A DNA stretch of 64,000 nt from Fusobacterium mortiferum ATCC 9817 (GTDB taxonomy: Bacteria > Fusobacteriota > Fusobacteriia > Fusobacteriales > Fusobacteriaceae). Of the stretch, positions 55,573 through 64,000 are shown piece after piece. Made by a program: the position numbers and the translations under genes. How positions within the stretch are numbered: the first letter of the stretch is position 1; every line of letters begins with the position of its first letter. The notes beneath the pieces are model-generated. The model was given only the letters and a program-made list of their open reading frames with translations. It was not told the origin of the DNA and did not search any database. Where the stretch lies: NCBI RefSeq assembly GCF_000158195.2, contig NZ_GL987988.1, positions 1,029,978 through 1,093,977 of the forward strand, given 5' to 3'.

Positions 55573-56145
55573 ATGCCAAAAAAACCAATATTTACAAAGG
55601 AGCAAGTATATAAGACTGCCTTTGAAGTATTTAAAATTGAGGGGATAGATGGAATTAGTGCTAGAAACCTTGCAAAATCATTGGGAGCATCTCCAGCACC
55701 AATATATAGTTTTTATAGTTCGATAGATACTTTAAAAAATGAATTACTTGATGAAGCTAAAAAACTTTTCCTTGATTATGTAAAAAAAGAGAGAACAGAT
55801 TCTATATTTTTAAATATAGGAATGGGTATCTGTATATTTGCTAGAGAGGAAAAAGAGTTATTCCAAGCTATCTTTTTAAGAGAGAGTTTAGGAAAAAGAA
55901 ACGAAGTAATAAGAGAGTTTAGAGATTTAATAAAAGATGAGATGTCAAAGGATAGTAGATTTGATAATCTTGATGAAGAATTTAAAACAAATCTTTATAT
56001 AGATTGTTGGATGTACGCTCATGGCTTTGCTACTCTTATAGCTACAAATTATTATGAAAACATAACTGATGAGGTTATAAAAGAGAGATTGATGGAAGCA
56101 GCAGCTACCATAGTCTATAAGAGATTAGAAGATTACCAAAAATAA
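55573..56145 (+). CDS. TetR/AcrR-family regulator
   Basis: The 190-residue protein has an N-terminal helix-turn-helix (about 8-50: VYKTAFEVFKIEGIDGISARN, KSLGASPAPIYSFYSS) and a C-terminal ligand domain. It lies 26 bases downstream of the FadL gene and probably shares its transcript, suggesting it senses a hydrophobic compound carried by that porin. Confidence 0.88.
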   Translation: MPKKPIFTKEQVYKTAFEVFKIEGIDGISARNLAKSLGASPAPIYSFYSSIDTLKNELLDEAKKLFLDYVKKERTDSIFLNIGMGICIFAREEKELFQAIFLRESLGKRNEVIREFRDLIKDEMSKDSRFDNLDEEFKTNLYIDCWMYAHGFATLIATNYYENITDEVIKERLMEAAATIVYKRLEDYQK

Positions 56146-56148
56146 TTT

Positions 56149-56170
56149 GAGAGAGGAATTTTCCTCTCTC
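56149..56170. terminator. Bidirectional terminator between tetR-type gene and the dipeptidase gene
   Basis: GAGAGAGGAA (56149-56158) and TTCCTCTCTC (56161-56170) form a perfect 10-bp stem with T tails on both sides. Confidence 0.85.
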
Positions 56171-56174
56171 ATTT

Positions 56175-57140
56175 TTAATCTTTTAAAATTGTTTCTATTA
56201 CTCTCATAAAGTTTTCAAAAGCTATCTTTCTAATATCACTTTCACTGTAACCTCTTCTATATAATTCATCTATTACAGCCATAGCCTTAGAAGCGTTTTC
56301 TAATCCTTGTGGATTTATCTCTTCCTCTTTTTTATCAGCATATAGATATTCACAGAAATCAAATCCTAGAGCTACATGTCTTACTCCTACAAGAGAGATG
56401 ATATATTCTATATGGTCAACAAATCTTTCTAAATTTTGTTTATATGAATCAATAGCTACAAATCCTTTATAGGCATTGATACCAATTACTCCATCTCTAC
56501 TAGCAATAGCTTTTATCTGTTCATCAGTGAGATTTCTCTTATGATTACATAGAGATTTAGCATTTGAGTGTGAAGCTATAAATGGTTTAGTTGTATTGTT
56601 GTAGATATCCCAAAAAGTTTTTTCATTAGCATGGGAAACATCTATAATCATTCCTAACTCTTCCATTTTTTTTACAGCTTCTATTCCAATAGAAGTAAGT
56701 CCTCTCTCTTCATTTCCAGCTACTCCAGTAGCTAAATCATTCTCTTCATTCCAAGTGAGAGAAGCGTGTCTAAATCCTAATTCATATAGAGTGTCCAACC
56801 AATCAAGGTTAGTTCCAATAGCTCTAAGTCCCTCTACTCCCATAAGGACACTTAGTTTTTCCTCTACAATTCCTCTATTAAAATCTCCTTTTTTCTTGAT
56901 AATATTAAATATATCAGAATTATTTTTTATTTCATGAATTGTAGAGTTGATTAGATGAAACATCTCTTTTTCATCATCTTGTCCCTCTCTATGCTCAAGA
57001 TAAGCTATAAAAATTCCCCCTATAATATGACCAGCCTTAAGTCTATCATAGTGATATTTTTTTACAATATTTTCCTCTCCTAATTTTCTTTTTTCTGCTA
57101 CATCATACCAAATATCAGCATGTCCATCAAAAATCTTCAT
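56175..57140 (-). CDS. Membrane-dipeptidase-type zinc peptidase (M19)
   Basis: The 321-residue enzyme shows the M19 signature: DGHADIW near the N terminus (metal-binding His and Asp), GVEGLRAIG, LGMIIDVSHANEKTFWDI, FIASHSNAKSLCNHKRNL and LGFDFCEYL. It cleaves dipeptides, often with D-residues, in the cytoplasm as there is no signal peptide. It is the last gene of a - strand group with two small genes upstream. Confidence 0.93.
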   Translation of the reverse strand: MKIFDGHADIWYDVAEKRKLGEENIVKKYHYDRLKAGHIIGGIFIAYLEHREGQDDEKEMFHLINSTIHEIKNNSDIFNIIKKKGDFNRGIVEEKLSVLMGVEGLRAIGTNLDWLDTLYELGFRHASLTWNEENDLATGVAGNEERGLTSIGIEAVKKMEELGMIIDVSHANEKTFWDIYNNTTKPFIASHSNAKSLCNHKRNLTDEQIKAIASRDGVIGINAYKGFVAIDSYKQNLERFVDHIEYIISLVGVRHVALGFDFCEYLYADKKEEEINPQGLENASKAMAVIDELYRRGYSESDIRKIAFENFMRVIETILKD

Positions 57141-57172
57141 AGTGCCCCCTTTATGTTCTACTTATCTATTAT

Positions 57173-57457
57173 TTAGAAGAAAATTATCTCTGCCTCTGCT
57201 TCATACCAAGGTCCCTCTTCATCTTCTCCCTCAGTTACAAAAAATTCTATCTGTACATCTTCTAAAGTGATTCCTACTGAATGAAGTTCGTCATCTTGGA
57301 AGAACTCTATTTTTTTAAATTTTGTATTCTCAAGCCTTTCAGCTATATCTTCTCTAGTTCCAGCTAATTCTATTAAATCCTCTTCAAGAGTGTAACCTCT
57401 TTTTTCAAACTCTTTAGCTATTGTTCCTATTTTTTTTAATAATTTTTCAGATAACAT
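57173..57457 (-). CDS. Small acidic protein of unknown function
   Basis: The 94-residue protein is rich in glutamate and aspartate, with DDELHSVGITLEDVQIEFFVTE-type alternating strands and the acidic TEGEDEEGPWYEAEAE near the end. No family is recognised. AGGTAGG upstream serves as the ribosome site. It lies between a 48-residue ORF and the M19 dipeptidase gene on the - strand. Confidence 0.65.
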   Translation of the reverse strand: MLSEKLLKKIGTIAKEFEKRGYTLEEDLIELAGTREDIAERLENTKFKKIEFFQDDELHSVGITLEDVQIEFFVTEGEDEEGPWYEAEAEIIFF

Positions 57458-57465
57458 CTATACAC

Positions 57466-57612
57466 CTACCTCAATTTAAAAATTGTTTTTAATTTATTGA
57501 ATTTTTTTACTATTGTCAATATAAATTTTATTTTTTTCATTTCCATTGGAATTTTATCTAAAGCTTTTTCCATTTGTTTTTCTATCTCTTCTTCAGTTAA
57601 ATTTTTTTTCAA
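57466..57612 (-). CDS. 48-residue basic protein, unannotated small gene
   Basis: A TTG start at 57612, five bases after AAGGAG, opens MKKNLTEEEIEKQMEKALDK and ends RFK-rich with KLKTIFKLR; the stop lies 9 bases before the next ATG. An in-frame ATG five codons upstream lacks a ribosome site. The acidic N-terminal helix followed by a hydrophobic and then basic helix suggests a membrane-associated or RNA-binding small protein. No function is known. Codon use is core-like. Confidence 0.55.
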   Translation of the reverse strand: MKKNLTEEEIEKQMEKALDKIPMEMKKIKFILTIVKKFNKLKTIFKLR

Positions 57613-57789
57613 AGTAACTCCTTTCATAAATATTAACACTTTCTATTATCTATTATATAATATATTTAATCTATTGAAAATAGGTATTTAAAAAAATTAA
57701 TTTTTCTTTAAATGATTCTTAGAATGTGATATAATTTAATGTAGAAAATAATTTGCAGAAGGTTTTTGCTAGAATAACAAGGAGAGATA

Positions 57790-58149
57790 ATGTTTTTTAT
57801 AGGAGTCTTTGGTATAGGAAATAAAAATAAAAATTTAGGTGAGGTTACTTTCAAATGTACAGGCTGTATAGGAGATAAGTTTTCTTTGTTGGAATTAAGT
57901 AGAAGTTTTGATATCTTTTTTATTCCAGTTTTTAAATATAGTAAAGAGTATATTATAGTTTGTAATAAGTGTAGAAGTGTTTATAAATTAAAAAATGACT
58001 CCATTACAAAGGTTTTAGAAAAAAGAGAAGTAGAGTACGAAGATATTGAAAAAATAATATTAGAAACAAATACCTGTCCCTATTGTGGTACTAATATAGC
58101 TGGTAGTTTCTCTTATTGTCCAAAATGTGGAAAATCTTTAAAGGATTAA
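57790..58149 (+). CDS. Zinc-ribbon protein
   Basis: The 119-residue protein has two zinc-binding units: a first with CTGC (about 24-27) and CNKC (about 57-60), and a C-terminal CPYC...CPKCGK ribbon. FFIPVFKYSKEY between them is typical of zinc-ribbon_15/DUF-type small proteins of unknown role. It is followed 22 bases later by a LysE transporter gene. Confidence 0.8.
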   Translation: MFFIGVFGIGNKNKNLGEVTFKCTGCIGDKFSLLELSRSFDIFFIPVFKYSKEYIIVCNKCRSVYKLKNDSITKVLEKREVEYEDIEKIILETNTCPYCGTNIAGSFSYCPKCGKSLKD

Positions 58150-58171
58150 GTTTATTAATGGAGGTAAAAAA

Positions 58172-58792
58172 TTGATTTTAACAACATTAAAAGGTGTAAT
58201 TACAGGACTAATACTTTCTCTACCATTTGGACCTGTAGGTATATACTGTATGGAAAAAACTATGATAGAAGGGCAAAAAAAAGGATATATTTCAGCTTTA
58301 GGAATGGTAACAATTGATATTTTTTATGGACTTATAGCTCTTTTATTTATAACTAATGTGGAAGATTTTATTGTAAAGTATGAATCTTGGTTACAAATAT
58401 TAGTAGCTATTTTCCTTCTTTTTATAGGGTGGAAAAAATTTGAAAAGAGAGAAAAAATAAAAAAGATAGAGTGTACTCCAAGTGGAATGATAAAAGATTA
58501 TTTTACAACATTTTTTTTAGCATTAGCAAATATTTCTGGAATATTTACTATACTTGTAATTTTTACAACATTACAAGTACATTCAGAGGAACCATCAATA
58601 GTAGCACCTTTTATAGCTACAGGAATATTTTTAGGTGGAGCTACTGAATGGTTTATTACAACATATATTATTGCTAATTTTACTAAAGTATTACATGAGG
58701 AAAGGCTTATAAAAATATCTCAAATTTCAGGAGGAATTATTTTCGCTTTTGGAATACTGATACTAGCAAAATGTATTTTAAAGATTTTATAA
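58172..58792 (+). CDS. LysE-family amino acid exporter
   Basis: The 206-residue membrane protein has about six hydrophobic segments and the LysE/RhtB start GLILSLPFGPVGIYCMEKTMIEG. The start codon is TTG, after GGAGG at 58159-58163. Members export basic or other amino acids. It lies between the zinc-ribbon gene and mnmA in one direction. Confidence 0.85.
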   Translation: MILTTLKGVITGLILSLPFGPVGIYCMEKTMIEGQKKGYISALGMVTIDIFYGLIALLFITNVEDFIVKYESWLQILVAIFLLFIGWKKFEKREKIKKIECTPSGMIKDYFTTFFLALANISGIFTILVIFTTLQVHSEEPSIVAPFIATGIFLGGATEWFITTYIIANFTKVLHEERLIKISQISGGIIFAFGILILAKCILKIL

Positions 58793-58804
58793 GAGGAGTA
58801 GAGA

Positions 58805-59878
58805 ATGGAAAATAGAGAGTTTGATAAATATGTAACTTATGATGAAAAAAATAAAAATATAAAGATAGCAGTAGCTATGAGTGGTGGAGTGGATTCTTCT
58901 ACTGTAGCATATATTTTAAAAAAACAAGGATATGATTTAATAGGAATAACTATGAGAACTTGTAATCCTGAAGACGAAGATGCTAAAAAAGTATGTGAGG
59001 ATTTAGGAATTCCTCACTATGTATTAGATGCAACAAAAGAGTTTAAAACTAAAGTTATGGATTATTTTATAGAGGAGTATTTACAAGGTAAAACACCTAA
59101 TCCATGTATGGTTTGTAACAAGCATATAAAATTTGGAATGCTTATAGATTTTGCTCGTTCAAAGGGAGCTGACTTTATGGCAACAGGACACTATACACAA
59201 TTAAAAGATGGAGTTTTATCAATGGGAGATGACCCAAACAAAGACCAAGTATATTTTCTTTCGCAAATTAATAAAGAAAATTTAAAATATTTAATGTTCC
59301 CAATTGGAGATTTAGAGAAACCAAAAGTAAGAGAGTTAGCTGAGCAATTAGGAGTAAGGGTATATGCTAAAAAAGACTCTCAAGAGATATGCTTTGTAGA
59401 AGATGGAAAACTAAAAGAGTTTTTACTTGAAAATACAAAGGGAAGAGCTGGGAAAAAAGGAAATATTGTTACAACTGATGGGAAAGTTTTGGGAAAACAC
59501 AATGGATTAGCATTTTATACAATTGGACAAAGAAAAGGACTTGGAATATCTCAAGAAAAACCTCTATATGTAATAGAGTTAGATAGTAAAAATAATAATG
59601 TAATAGTAGGAGATAATGAGCAACTATTTAAAGGTGAACTTATTGCTGAAAATGTAAATTTAATATCTTTTGATAGATTAGAGGAATTAAATGGAGTGGT
59701 TTGTTGGGCAAAAACTCGTTCAAGAGATAAATTACATAAATGTCAACTGGAAGTTTTAGAAAATGGAAATGTAAAAGTAAGATTTATAGAGGATAAAGTA
59801 AGGGCAGTAACTCCAGGACAAGGAGTAGTTTTCTATAATGAAGAGAAAAAAGTTTTAGGAAGTGGATTTATAATTTAA
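58805..59878 (+). CDS. mnmA: tRNA 2-thiouridine synthase MnmA
   Basis: The 357-residue enzyme thiolates U34 of tRNA-Lys, -Glu and -Gln. It shows the PP-loop SGGVDSS (about 26-32), NPCMVCNKHIKFG with the first catalytic cysteine (about residue 100), DQVYFLSQI and the second cysteine in SQEICFVEDG. It carries an extra N-terminal 20 residues before the usual KIAVAMSGG start. Confidence 0.96.
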   Translation: MENREFDKYVTYDEKNKNIKIAVAMSGGVDSSTVAYILKKQGYDLIGITMRTCNPEDEDAKKVCEDLGIPHYVLDATKEFKTKVMDYFIEEYLQGKTPNPCMVCNKHIKFGMLIDFARSKGADFMATGHYTQLKDGVLSMGDDPNKDQVYFLSQINKENLKYLMFPIGDLEKPKVRELAEQLGVRVYAKKDSQEICFVEDGKLKEFLLENTKGRAGKKGNIVTTDGKVLGKHNGLAFYTIGQRKGLGISQEKPLYVIELDSKNNNVIVGDNEQLFKGELIAENVNLISFDRLEELNGVVCWAKTRSRDKLHKCQLEVLENGNVKVRFIEDKVRAVTPGQGVVFYNEEKKVLGSGFII

Positions 59879-59897
59879 GGATATACAGAGGTGGATT

Positions 59898-60668
59898 ATG
59901 ACAATCAATAGAGTAAAGTATTATTATTTTAGTCCTACAAATACAACAAAAAAAGTTGTAGAAAAGATAGCTAGAGGGATAGGAAAAGATATAATAGAGG
60001 AAAATATTACTTTTATAGAGAAAAATAGTAAAGAGTATGTAAATGAAGAGGATACTCTTGTAATAGTAGGAGTTCCTGTCTATGGTGGTAGAGTTCCTCA
60101 AATAATATTGGAAACTTTAAGAGGAATAAAGGGTAGTGGGTATGCTGTTCCTGTAGTAGTATATGGAAATAGAGCTTATGAAGATGCTCTTGTAGAGTTA
60201 GAGGATATATTAGAAAAAAATGGTTTTTCTATTTTAGCTGGAGGAGCTTTTATAGGTGAACACTCATATACTAGAAAAGTTGGAACTAATAGACCTGATA
60301 GTAATGATTTAGATATAGCTTTTAATTTTGGAAAAAAAATAGCAGAAAAGATAGAGAGAGAAGATTATTTTAGGCCAAATCTTTTAGGTAATCGTCCATA
60401 TAAACCAGATATGCCAGTAAGAGTATTTGCTCCTGCTTCTAATGATAAATGTATTTTATGTAAAAAATGTTGGAAAGTATGTCCAGTAGGAGCTATTGAT
60501 AGTAATAATCCTACAAATGTGGATATAGAAAAATGTATACACTGTTATGCTTGTATAAAAATTTGTGAATTTGAGGGAAGAGAGGTAATAAATAATCCTG
60601 TTCAACCTATAATAGAGATGTTAGAAAGCAAATTTAGAGAGAGAAAAGAGCCAGAACTATTTCTTTAA
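59898..60668 (+). CDS. EFR1-type flavodoxin-ferredoxin fusion
   Basis: The 256-residue protein has an N-terminal flavodoxin-like domain (about 1-150: YYYFSPTNTTKKVVEKIA, VGVPVYGGRVPQII) and a C-terminal 2[4Fe-4S] ferredoxin (CILCKKCWKVCPVGAI and CIHCYACIKICEF). EFR1 proteins are small electron carriers of anaerobes. It is followed by a terminator; the second flavinylated reductase starts after it. Confidence 0.9.
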   Translation: MTINRVKYYYFSPTNTTKKVVEKIARGIGKDIIEENITFIEKNSKEYVNEEDTLVIVGVPVYGGRVPQIILETLRGIKGSGYAVPVVVYGNRAYEDALVELEDILEKNGFSILAGGAFIGEHSYTRKVGTNRPDSNDLDIAFNFGKKIAEKIEREDYFRPNLLGNRPYKPDMPVRVFAPASNDKCILCKKCWKVCPVGAIDSNNPTNVDIEKCIHCYACIKICEFEGREVINNPVQPIIEMLESKFRERKEPELFL

Positions 60669-60682
60669 ATAAAAAAATAAGA

Positions 60683-60736
60683 GAAGAAATTATTATCTGA
60701 ACTTAGAAGTTTGGAATGATAATTTCTTCTTTTTTA
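60683..60736 (+). terminator. Terminator after the EFR1 gene
   Basis: GAAGAAATTATTATC (60683-60697) pairs with GATAATTTCTTC (60718-60729) with one bulge and a long T run. Confidence 0.75.
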
Positions 60737-60837
60737 TTTTATATTTTGAAAAGATTATATTAAATAATTTTAAAATAAAAATTAACTTTATTTGTTATAA
60801 AAGTACTATAAACAATTAAAAAGTTTATAAAAATTAT

Positions 60838-60866
60838 TTTACAGGAAAAATAAAAAATAGTATAAT
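60838..60866 (+). promoter_or_regulatory. Promoter of the second flavinylated reductase gene
   Basis: TTTACA (60838-60843), 17 bases and TATAAT (60861-60866), then GGAGGAAAG before the ATG at 60901. Confidence 0.75.
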
Positions 60867-60900
60867 AACAAAGAATGACTAAAAATGGAGGAAAGAAAGT

Positions 60901-62574
60901 ATGAAAAAATTGATATTAAGTTTTTTATTAGCTTGTACTACTCTATCATTTTCTAATGAGATGAAAGAGTATGATGGAAAAGGAGGAGGGTTTTCTGGAG
61001 ATATACAATTAAAAGTTGTAACAGATGGAGAGAAAATAGAAGATATAAAGTTAATATCTGATAAAGAAACTTCTCATATTATCTCAAGAGCTTTTCCTAT
61101 AATGAAAGAAAGAATTTTAAAAGCACAATCTCCAATAGTTGACAGTGTATCAGGAGCAACTTATACTTCAACAGGAATAAAAAGAGCAGTAGGACAAGCA
61201 ATGAAAAAAGCTGGGAAAGATTTTGGAAGAATAAACTTTAAAACTTCAGCACCAGAGCAACCAGTAGCATATTTAGAGCCTGTAAATACAGATTTAGTAA
61301 TTATAGGTGGAGGACCAGCTGGATTAACGGCAGCTATCTCAGCTAAGGAAGGTGGACTCAATAATATAATTTTAATTGAAAAAATGGATATTTTAAGTGG
61401 AAATGGTAAATATGATATGAACTTCTATGATTTAATAAACTCAGAAGCTCAAAGAAAAGCAGGAGTAGAGGACTCTGTTGAAAAATTAATAGCAGATAAT
61501 AGCAATCCACTTGATACTCCAGAGCGTATAAGAGCTCAAGCAGAGGGAGCGTATGTGCTAGATAATTGGCTTAGAGGTATGGGAATAGAATTAAATTACT
61601 ATTATGGAAGTAGAGGACATATGGCTGAAAAAGATGCCTACGCAGGAGCTCATATCCAAGATAAGATGGAGAAAAGAGTAAAAGAGTTAGGAATAGATGT
61701 TCGTACTGGGACAAAAGGACTTGACTTAATAATGAAGGATGGTAAGGTATCAGGAGTAAAAGTACAAAATAAAAATAATTTCTATGATATAAACTCTAAG
61801 GCAGTTATTATAGCTACTGGAGGATTTTCAGCTAATAAAGAGCTGTTAAAGAGATATGTTCCTGGTTCAGAAGTTTTTCAAACATCTAACCAAATAGGAG
61901 CTACTGGAGATTTTATACCAGTATTTGAAAAAAATAATTTTAAAGTAGAAAACCTAGAAGTATTAAATATATTCCCATTTATTATCAGTAAAACAAGAGA
62001 TTTAACAGGTGGGGGAGATGGATTCATTCTAGTTAATAAAGATGGAAAAAGATTTACAAGTGAAAGTATAACTTATGCTACTAGATTTGAAACAGCTCAA
62101 AAGATTTTAGCTCAAAAAGATTCTGCGGCTTTTTATATCTATGACCAAAGATTATATGATTCAAGTTATCGTTTACAAAAATATACAGCTTTAGGATATC
62201 ATACAAAAGCCCAAACTTTAGATGAGTTGGCAGATAAATTAGGAATTGATAAAAATAATTTAAAAGTTACTGTGGAAGAGTTTAATAAAGCTGTAAGAGG
62301 AGAGAAGAAAGATGAATTTAGAGAGAAACCTACTAAATTTGAATTTGCTTCACAAGGACCTTATTATGGAGTACAAGTAGAATCAGCTGTACATATGACA
62401 AGAGGTGGAGTAGTAGCTGATGAAAAAACACAAGTAATAGATAATAATAATCAAGTAGTAGAGGGAGTATACGCTGCTGGAGAAGTAGCTAATAGTAACT
62501 CTGGAGCTTATAGTGCTGCTGTTATATTTGGACGTATTGCAGGACAAGAGGCTGCTAAATATATCAATAAATAA
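60901..62574 (+). CDS. Second exported flavinylated flavoprotein reductase
   Basis: The 557-residue protein has a signal peptide (about 1-18), an FMN-binding domain with flavinylation motif DSVSGATYT (81-89, Thr87 the likely anchor), an FAD domain with GGGPAG (136-141) and VHMTRGGVV and GEVANSNSGAYSAAVIFGRIAGQ near the end. It is a paralog of the protein at 10450 but the C-terminal substrate patch differs: NSNSGAYSAAV replaces HGANRIGGNAM. A different acceptor is likely. It has its own promoter and terminator. Confidence 0.88.
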   Translation: MKKLILSFLLACTTLSFSNEMKEYDGKGGGFSGDIQLKVVTDGEKIEDIKLISDKETSHIISRAFPIMKERILKAQSPIVDSVSGATYTSTGIKRAVGQAMKKAGKDFGRINFKTSAPEQPVAYLEPVNTDLVIIGGGPAGLTAAISAKEGGLNNIILIEKMDILSGNGKYDMNFYDLINSEAQRKAGVEDSVEKLIADNSNPLDTPERIRAQAEGAYVLDNWLRGMGIELNYYYGSRGHMAEKDAYAGAHIQDKMEKRVKELGIDVRTGTKGLDLIMKDGKVSGVKVQNKNNFYDINSKAVIIATGGFSANKELLKRYVPGSEVFQTSNQIGATGDFIPVFEKNNFKVENLEVLNIFPFIISKTRDLTGGGDGFILVNKDGKRFTSESITYATRFETAQKILAQKDSAAFYIYDQRLYDSSYRLQKYTALGYHTKAQTLDELADKLGIDKNNLKVTVEEFNKAVRGEKKDEFREKPTKFEFASQGPYYGVQVESAVHMTRGGVVADEKTQVIDNNNQVVEGVYAAGEVANSNSGAYSAAVIFGRIAGQEAAKYINK

Positions 62575-62585
62575 AAGTATAGGAG

Positions 62586-62617
62586 CTGATATAGAGAATT
62601 TCTCTATATCAGTTTTT
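62586..62617 (+). terminator. Terminator after the second reductase gene
   Basis: CTGATATAGAGA (62586-62597) and TCTCTATATCAG (62601-62612) form a perfect 12-bp stem with a T tail. Confidence 0.85.
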
Positions 62618-62777
62618 ATTTTTAATATATATAGTAAAATGTATAAAAAATATTAATTTTAATAGGAATTATTACAGAAATATATTAAAAAACTATACAT
62701 TTATAAAAAAATAGTATATAATATTTATAATAAAAAAATTGAATCTATAAATTCTAAAATGATAAGGGGGAAATTCA

Positions 62778-64000
62778 ATGTTTTTATCACCAGAAGAGAA
62801 ACTATTAAGATTAAGAAAGAAATATAAAATAACTCAAGGGGAACTAGTAGGGGAAGATATAACAAGAGTTTTTTTAGGAATGATAGAGATTGGAAAGAGA
62901 TCTCTTACAGAAAAGACTGCCAAATTATTATGTAAAAACTTTCATAAAATTTTCGAAGAGAGAGGAATAACAGATAGAATATCTTTAGCAGACTTAATGA
63001 AAACAAAAGAGAAGCAGGCTATAGAATTTCTAAATGAGATGTTAAAAAGTGAAATAAATATTAGCAACGAAAATTTATGGATAATAGAAGAAGCACTTTA
63101 TGAGCTTGAGCCTAAAGAGAGAAGTGAATTTTGTGAAAAACTTTATATTAGATTTAAAAATAGAGAGAGGTATACATTAGCTAGAGAATATCTTTTAAAA
63201 TCTTTCCATGGAGTAAGAAAGATAAAAAATCTGAAAGATAAATTACAGGATATGTTTTTTATCTGTGAAAATATAGGAGATTTTCAAGGAGCAATCTATA
63301 CTTATAGAAAATTTTCATCTTGGTTACCAAAAGAAAAACTTACACCAGAAAATGAAAAATTAAAGTATTCATATGCTAGAGCTTTAATAGAAATAAAAGA
63401 GTATGATGAAGCACTAGAGATTATAAACTATCTACATAAAAAAACTAAAAATGAAGATACATTATATATAGTTAGAAATTTATTAGCTAGAGTTTATAAA
63501 GAACAAAATAGGATAGAAGATACTATAAAAGAGTACTCTTCTTTAGCAAAAGGAAAAGAATCGCAAGAAAAAGTATTGGCTTATTGTGAGATTATAAAAA
63601 TAGGTTTAGAACTATCTGATAAGGATTTAATAAAAAAATATTATGAAAAATGTAAGAGTATTGTTTCAGAGTTTGTAGAAAGCACCTTAGAAACTTTTGA
63701 TATTTTTTATATTTTAGCAAAGGGAGCAAAAGAACTAGGAAAAATAAAAGAAACAAAGGCTTATTATATGGAAGCTCTAGTTGTAGGTAGAGTATTAAAA
63801 AATTTAGAAAAAGAGAGAGTAGCTATAATAGGAGAACTATTCGAAGTTTTAGATAAGAGTGATTTTTACTCTGTACAAAGTATAGAAGTAGAGTATTTAG
63901 AACTTTTAAAAACAACTAAAGATTATCAAGGAGCTTTAAAAATACTAGATTATTATAGAAAATATCTCCCTAATGAGCTTCCACAAAAATTTGACCTATT
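62778..64000 (+). CDS. HTH-TPR regulator, 5' part (runs off the window)
   Basis: The frame opens at an ATG after AAGGGGG (62764-62770) and is open to the window edge, giving at least 407 residues. An N-terminal XRE-type helix-turn-helix (about 5-60: LLRLRKKYKITQGELVG, FLGMIEIGKRSL) is followed by helical TPR-like repeats such as GDFQGAIYTYRKF and KDYQGALKILDYY. This HTH-plus-TPR layout resembles peptide-sensing (RRNPP-like) or stage-specific regulators, though a Gram-negative host makes peptide sensing uncertain. No partner peptide gene is visible. Confidence 0.75.
   Translation, partial: MFLSPEEKLLRLRKKYKITQGELVGEDITRVFLGMIEIGKRSLTEKTAKLLCKNFHKIFEERGITDRISLADLMKTKEKQAIEFLNEMLKSEINISNENLWIIEEALYELEPKERSEFCEKLYIRFKNRERYTLAREYLLKSFHGVRKIKNLKDKLQDMFFICENIGDFQGAIYTYRKFSSWLPKEKLTPENEKLKYSYARALIEIKEYDEALEIINYLHKKTKNEDTLYIVRNLLARVYKEQNRIEDTIKEYSSLAKGKESQEKVLAYCEIIKIGLELSDKDLIKKYYEKCKSIVSEFVESTLETFDIFYILAKGAKELGKIKETKAYYMEALVVGRVLKNLEKERVAIIGELFEVLDKSDFYSVQSIEVEYLELLKTTKDYQGALKILDYYRKYLPNELPQKFDL

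Overview
The window is chromosomal DNA from a low-GC, Gram-negative anaerobe, almost certainly a Fusobacterium. I infer this from the very AT-rich sequence, heavy AGA/ATA/GAG codon use in the core genes, an outer-membrane gene set (FadL-like porin, OmpA lipoprotein, TonB/ExbB/ExbD) beside Firmicute-like gene orders (rplI-dnaB, AddAB), and anaerobe markers (Hcp, rubredoxin, flavinylated extracellular reductases, pyruvate phosphate dikinase). I lean to a non-nucleatum species but cannot name it.

1-8.4 kb is an accessory island. It opens with the 3' end of an IS110-family transposase and its structured non-coding end. Next comes a metal-chelator locus: a nicotianamine-synthase-like gene (cntL type), an opine dehydrogenase (cntM type) and a SAM synthetase (metK) on the + strand, facing a translationally coupled pair on the - strand, a SidA/IucD-type flavin N-monooxygenase and an EamA exporter. 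Both - strand genes are split by one-base frameshifts in A/T homopolymers. An intact IS1182-type element with inverted ends closes the island against the 3' end of a tRNA-Leu(CAA). Codon use in the island (GAA, ATT rich) differs from the GAG/ATA-rich core. The set suggests an opine metallophore pathway with its own SAM supply, a possible N-hydroxylation step and export.

8.5-29 kb holds core metabolic and maintenance genes: hcp behind a palindromic operator, a flavinylated reductase with a near-consensus promoter, azlCD, yjdM, EamA and TauE transporters, a CNNM/CorC protein preceded by a short leader ORF, a frameshifted MATE pump, addB-addA, a POT peptide transporter, a tandem rubredoxin, a cNMP-domain protein, an L,D-transpeptidase, an OmpA lipoprotein and ogt.

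29.4-42.6 kb is a long co-directional run: a DUF116 protein, a TPR protein, ExbB/ExbD/TonB, a degenerate NtrC-family regulator, dnaX, a membrane protein, rplI, dnaB, a U32 peptidase and a small exported protein. 42.7-48.7 kb holds nhaC, then ptsG divergent from a Mu-transposase-like DNA-binding protein, the pair bracketed by two copies of a nested-hairpin repeat whose stems covary; then a flavodoxin-fold reductase and thymidine kinase. 48.8-54.1 kb is a gluconeogenic block: a CcpN-like CBS regulator with two copies of its likely operator, ppdK and class III fbp. 54.2-64 kb holds a FadL porin and TetR regulator, an M19 dipeptidase, two small - strand genes, a zinc-ribbon protein, a LysE transporter, mnmA, an EFR1 ferredoxin, a second flavinylated reductase and the start of an HTH-TPR regulator cut by the window edge.

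The most notable signals are the metallophore island, the covarying nested-hairpin repeats, and the regulator that has lost its receiver aspartate, Walker B acidic pair and GAFTGA threonine.
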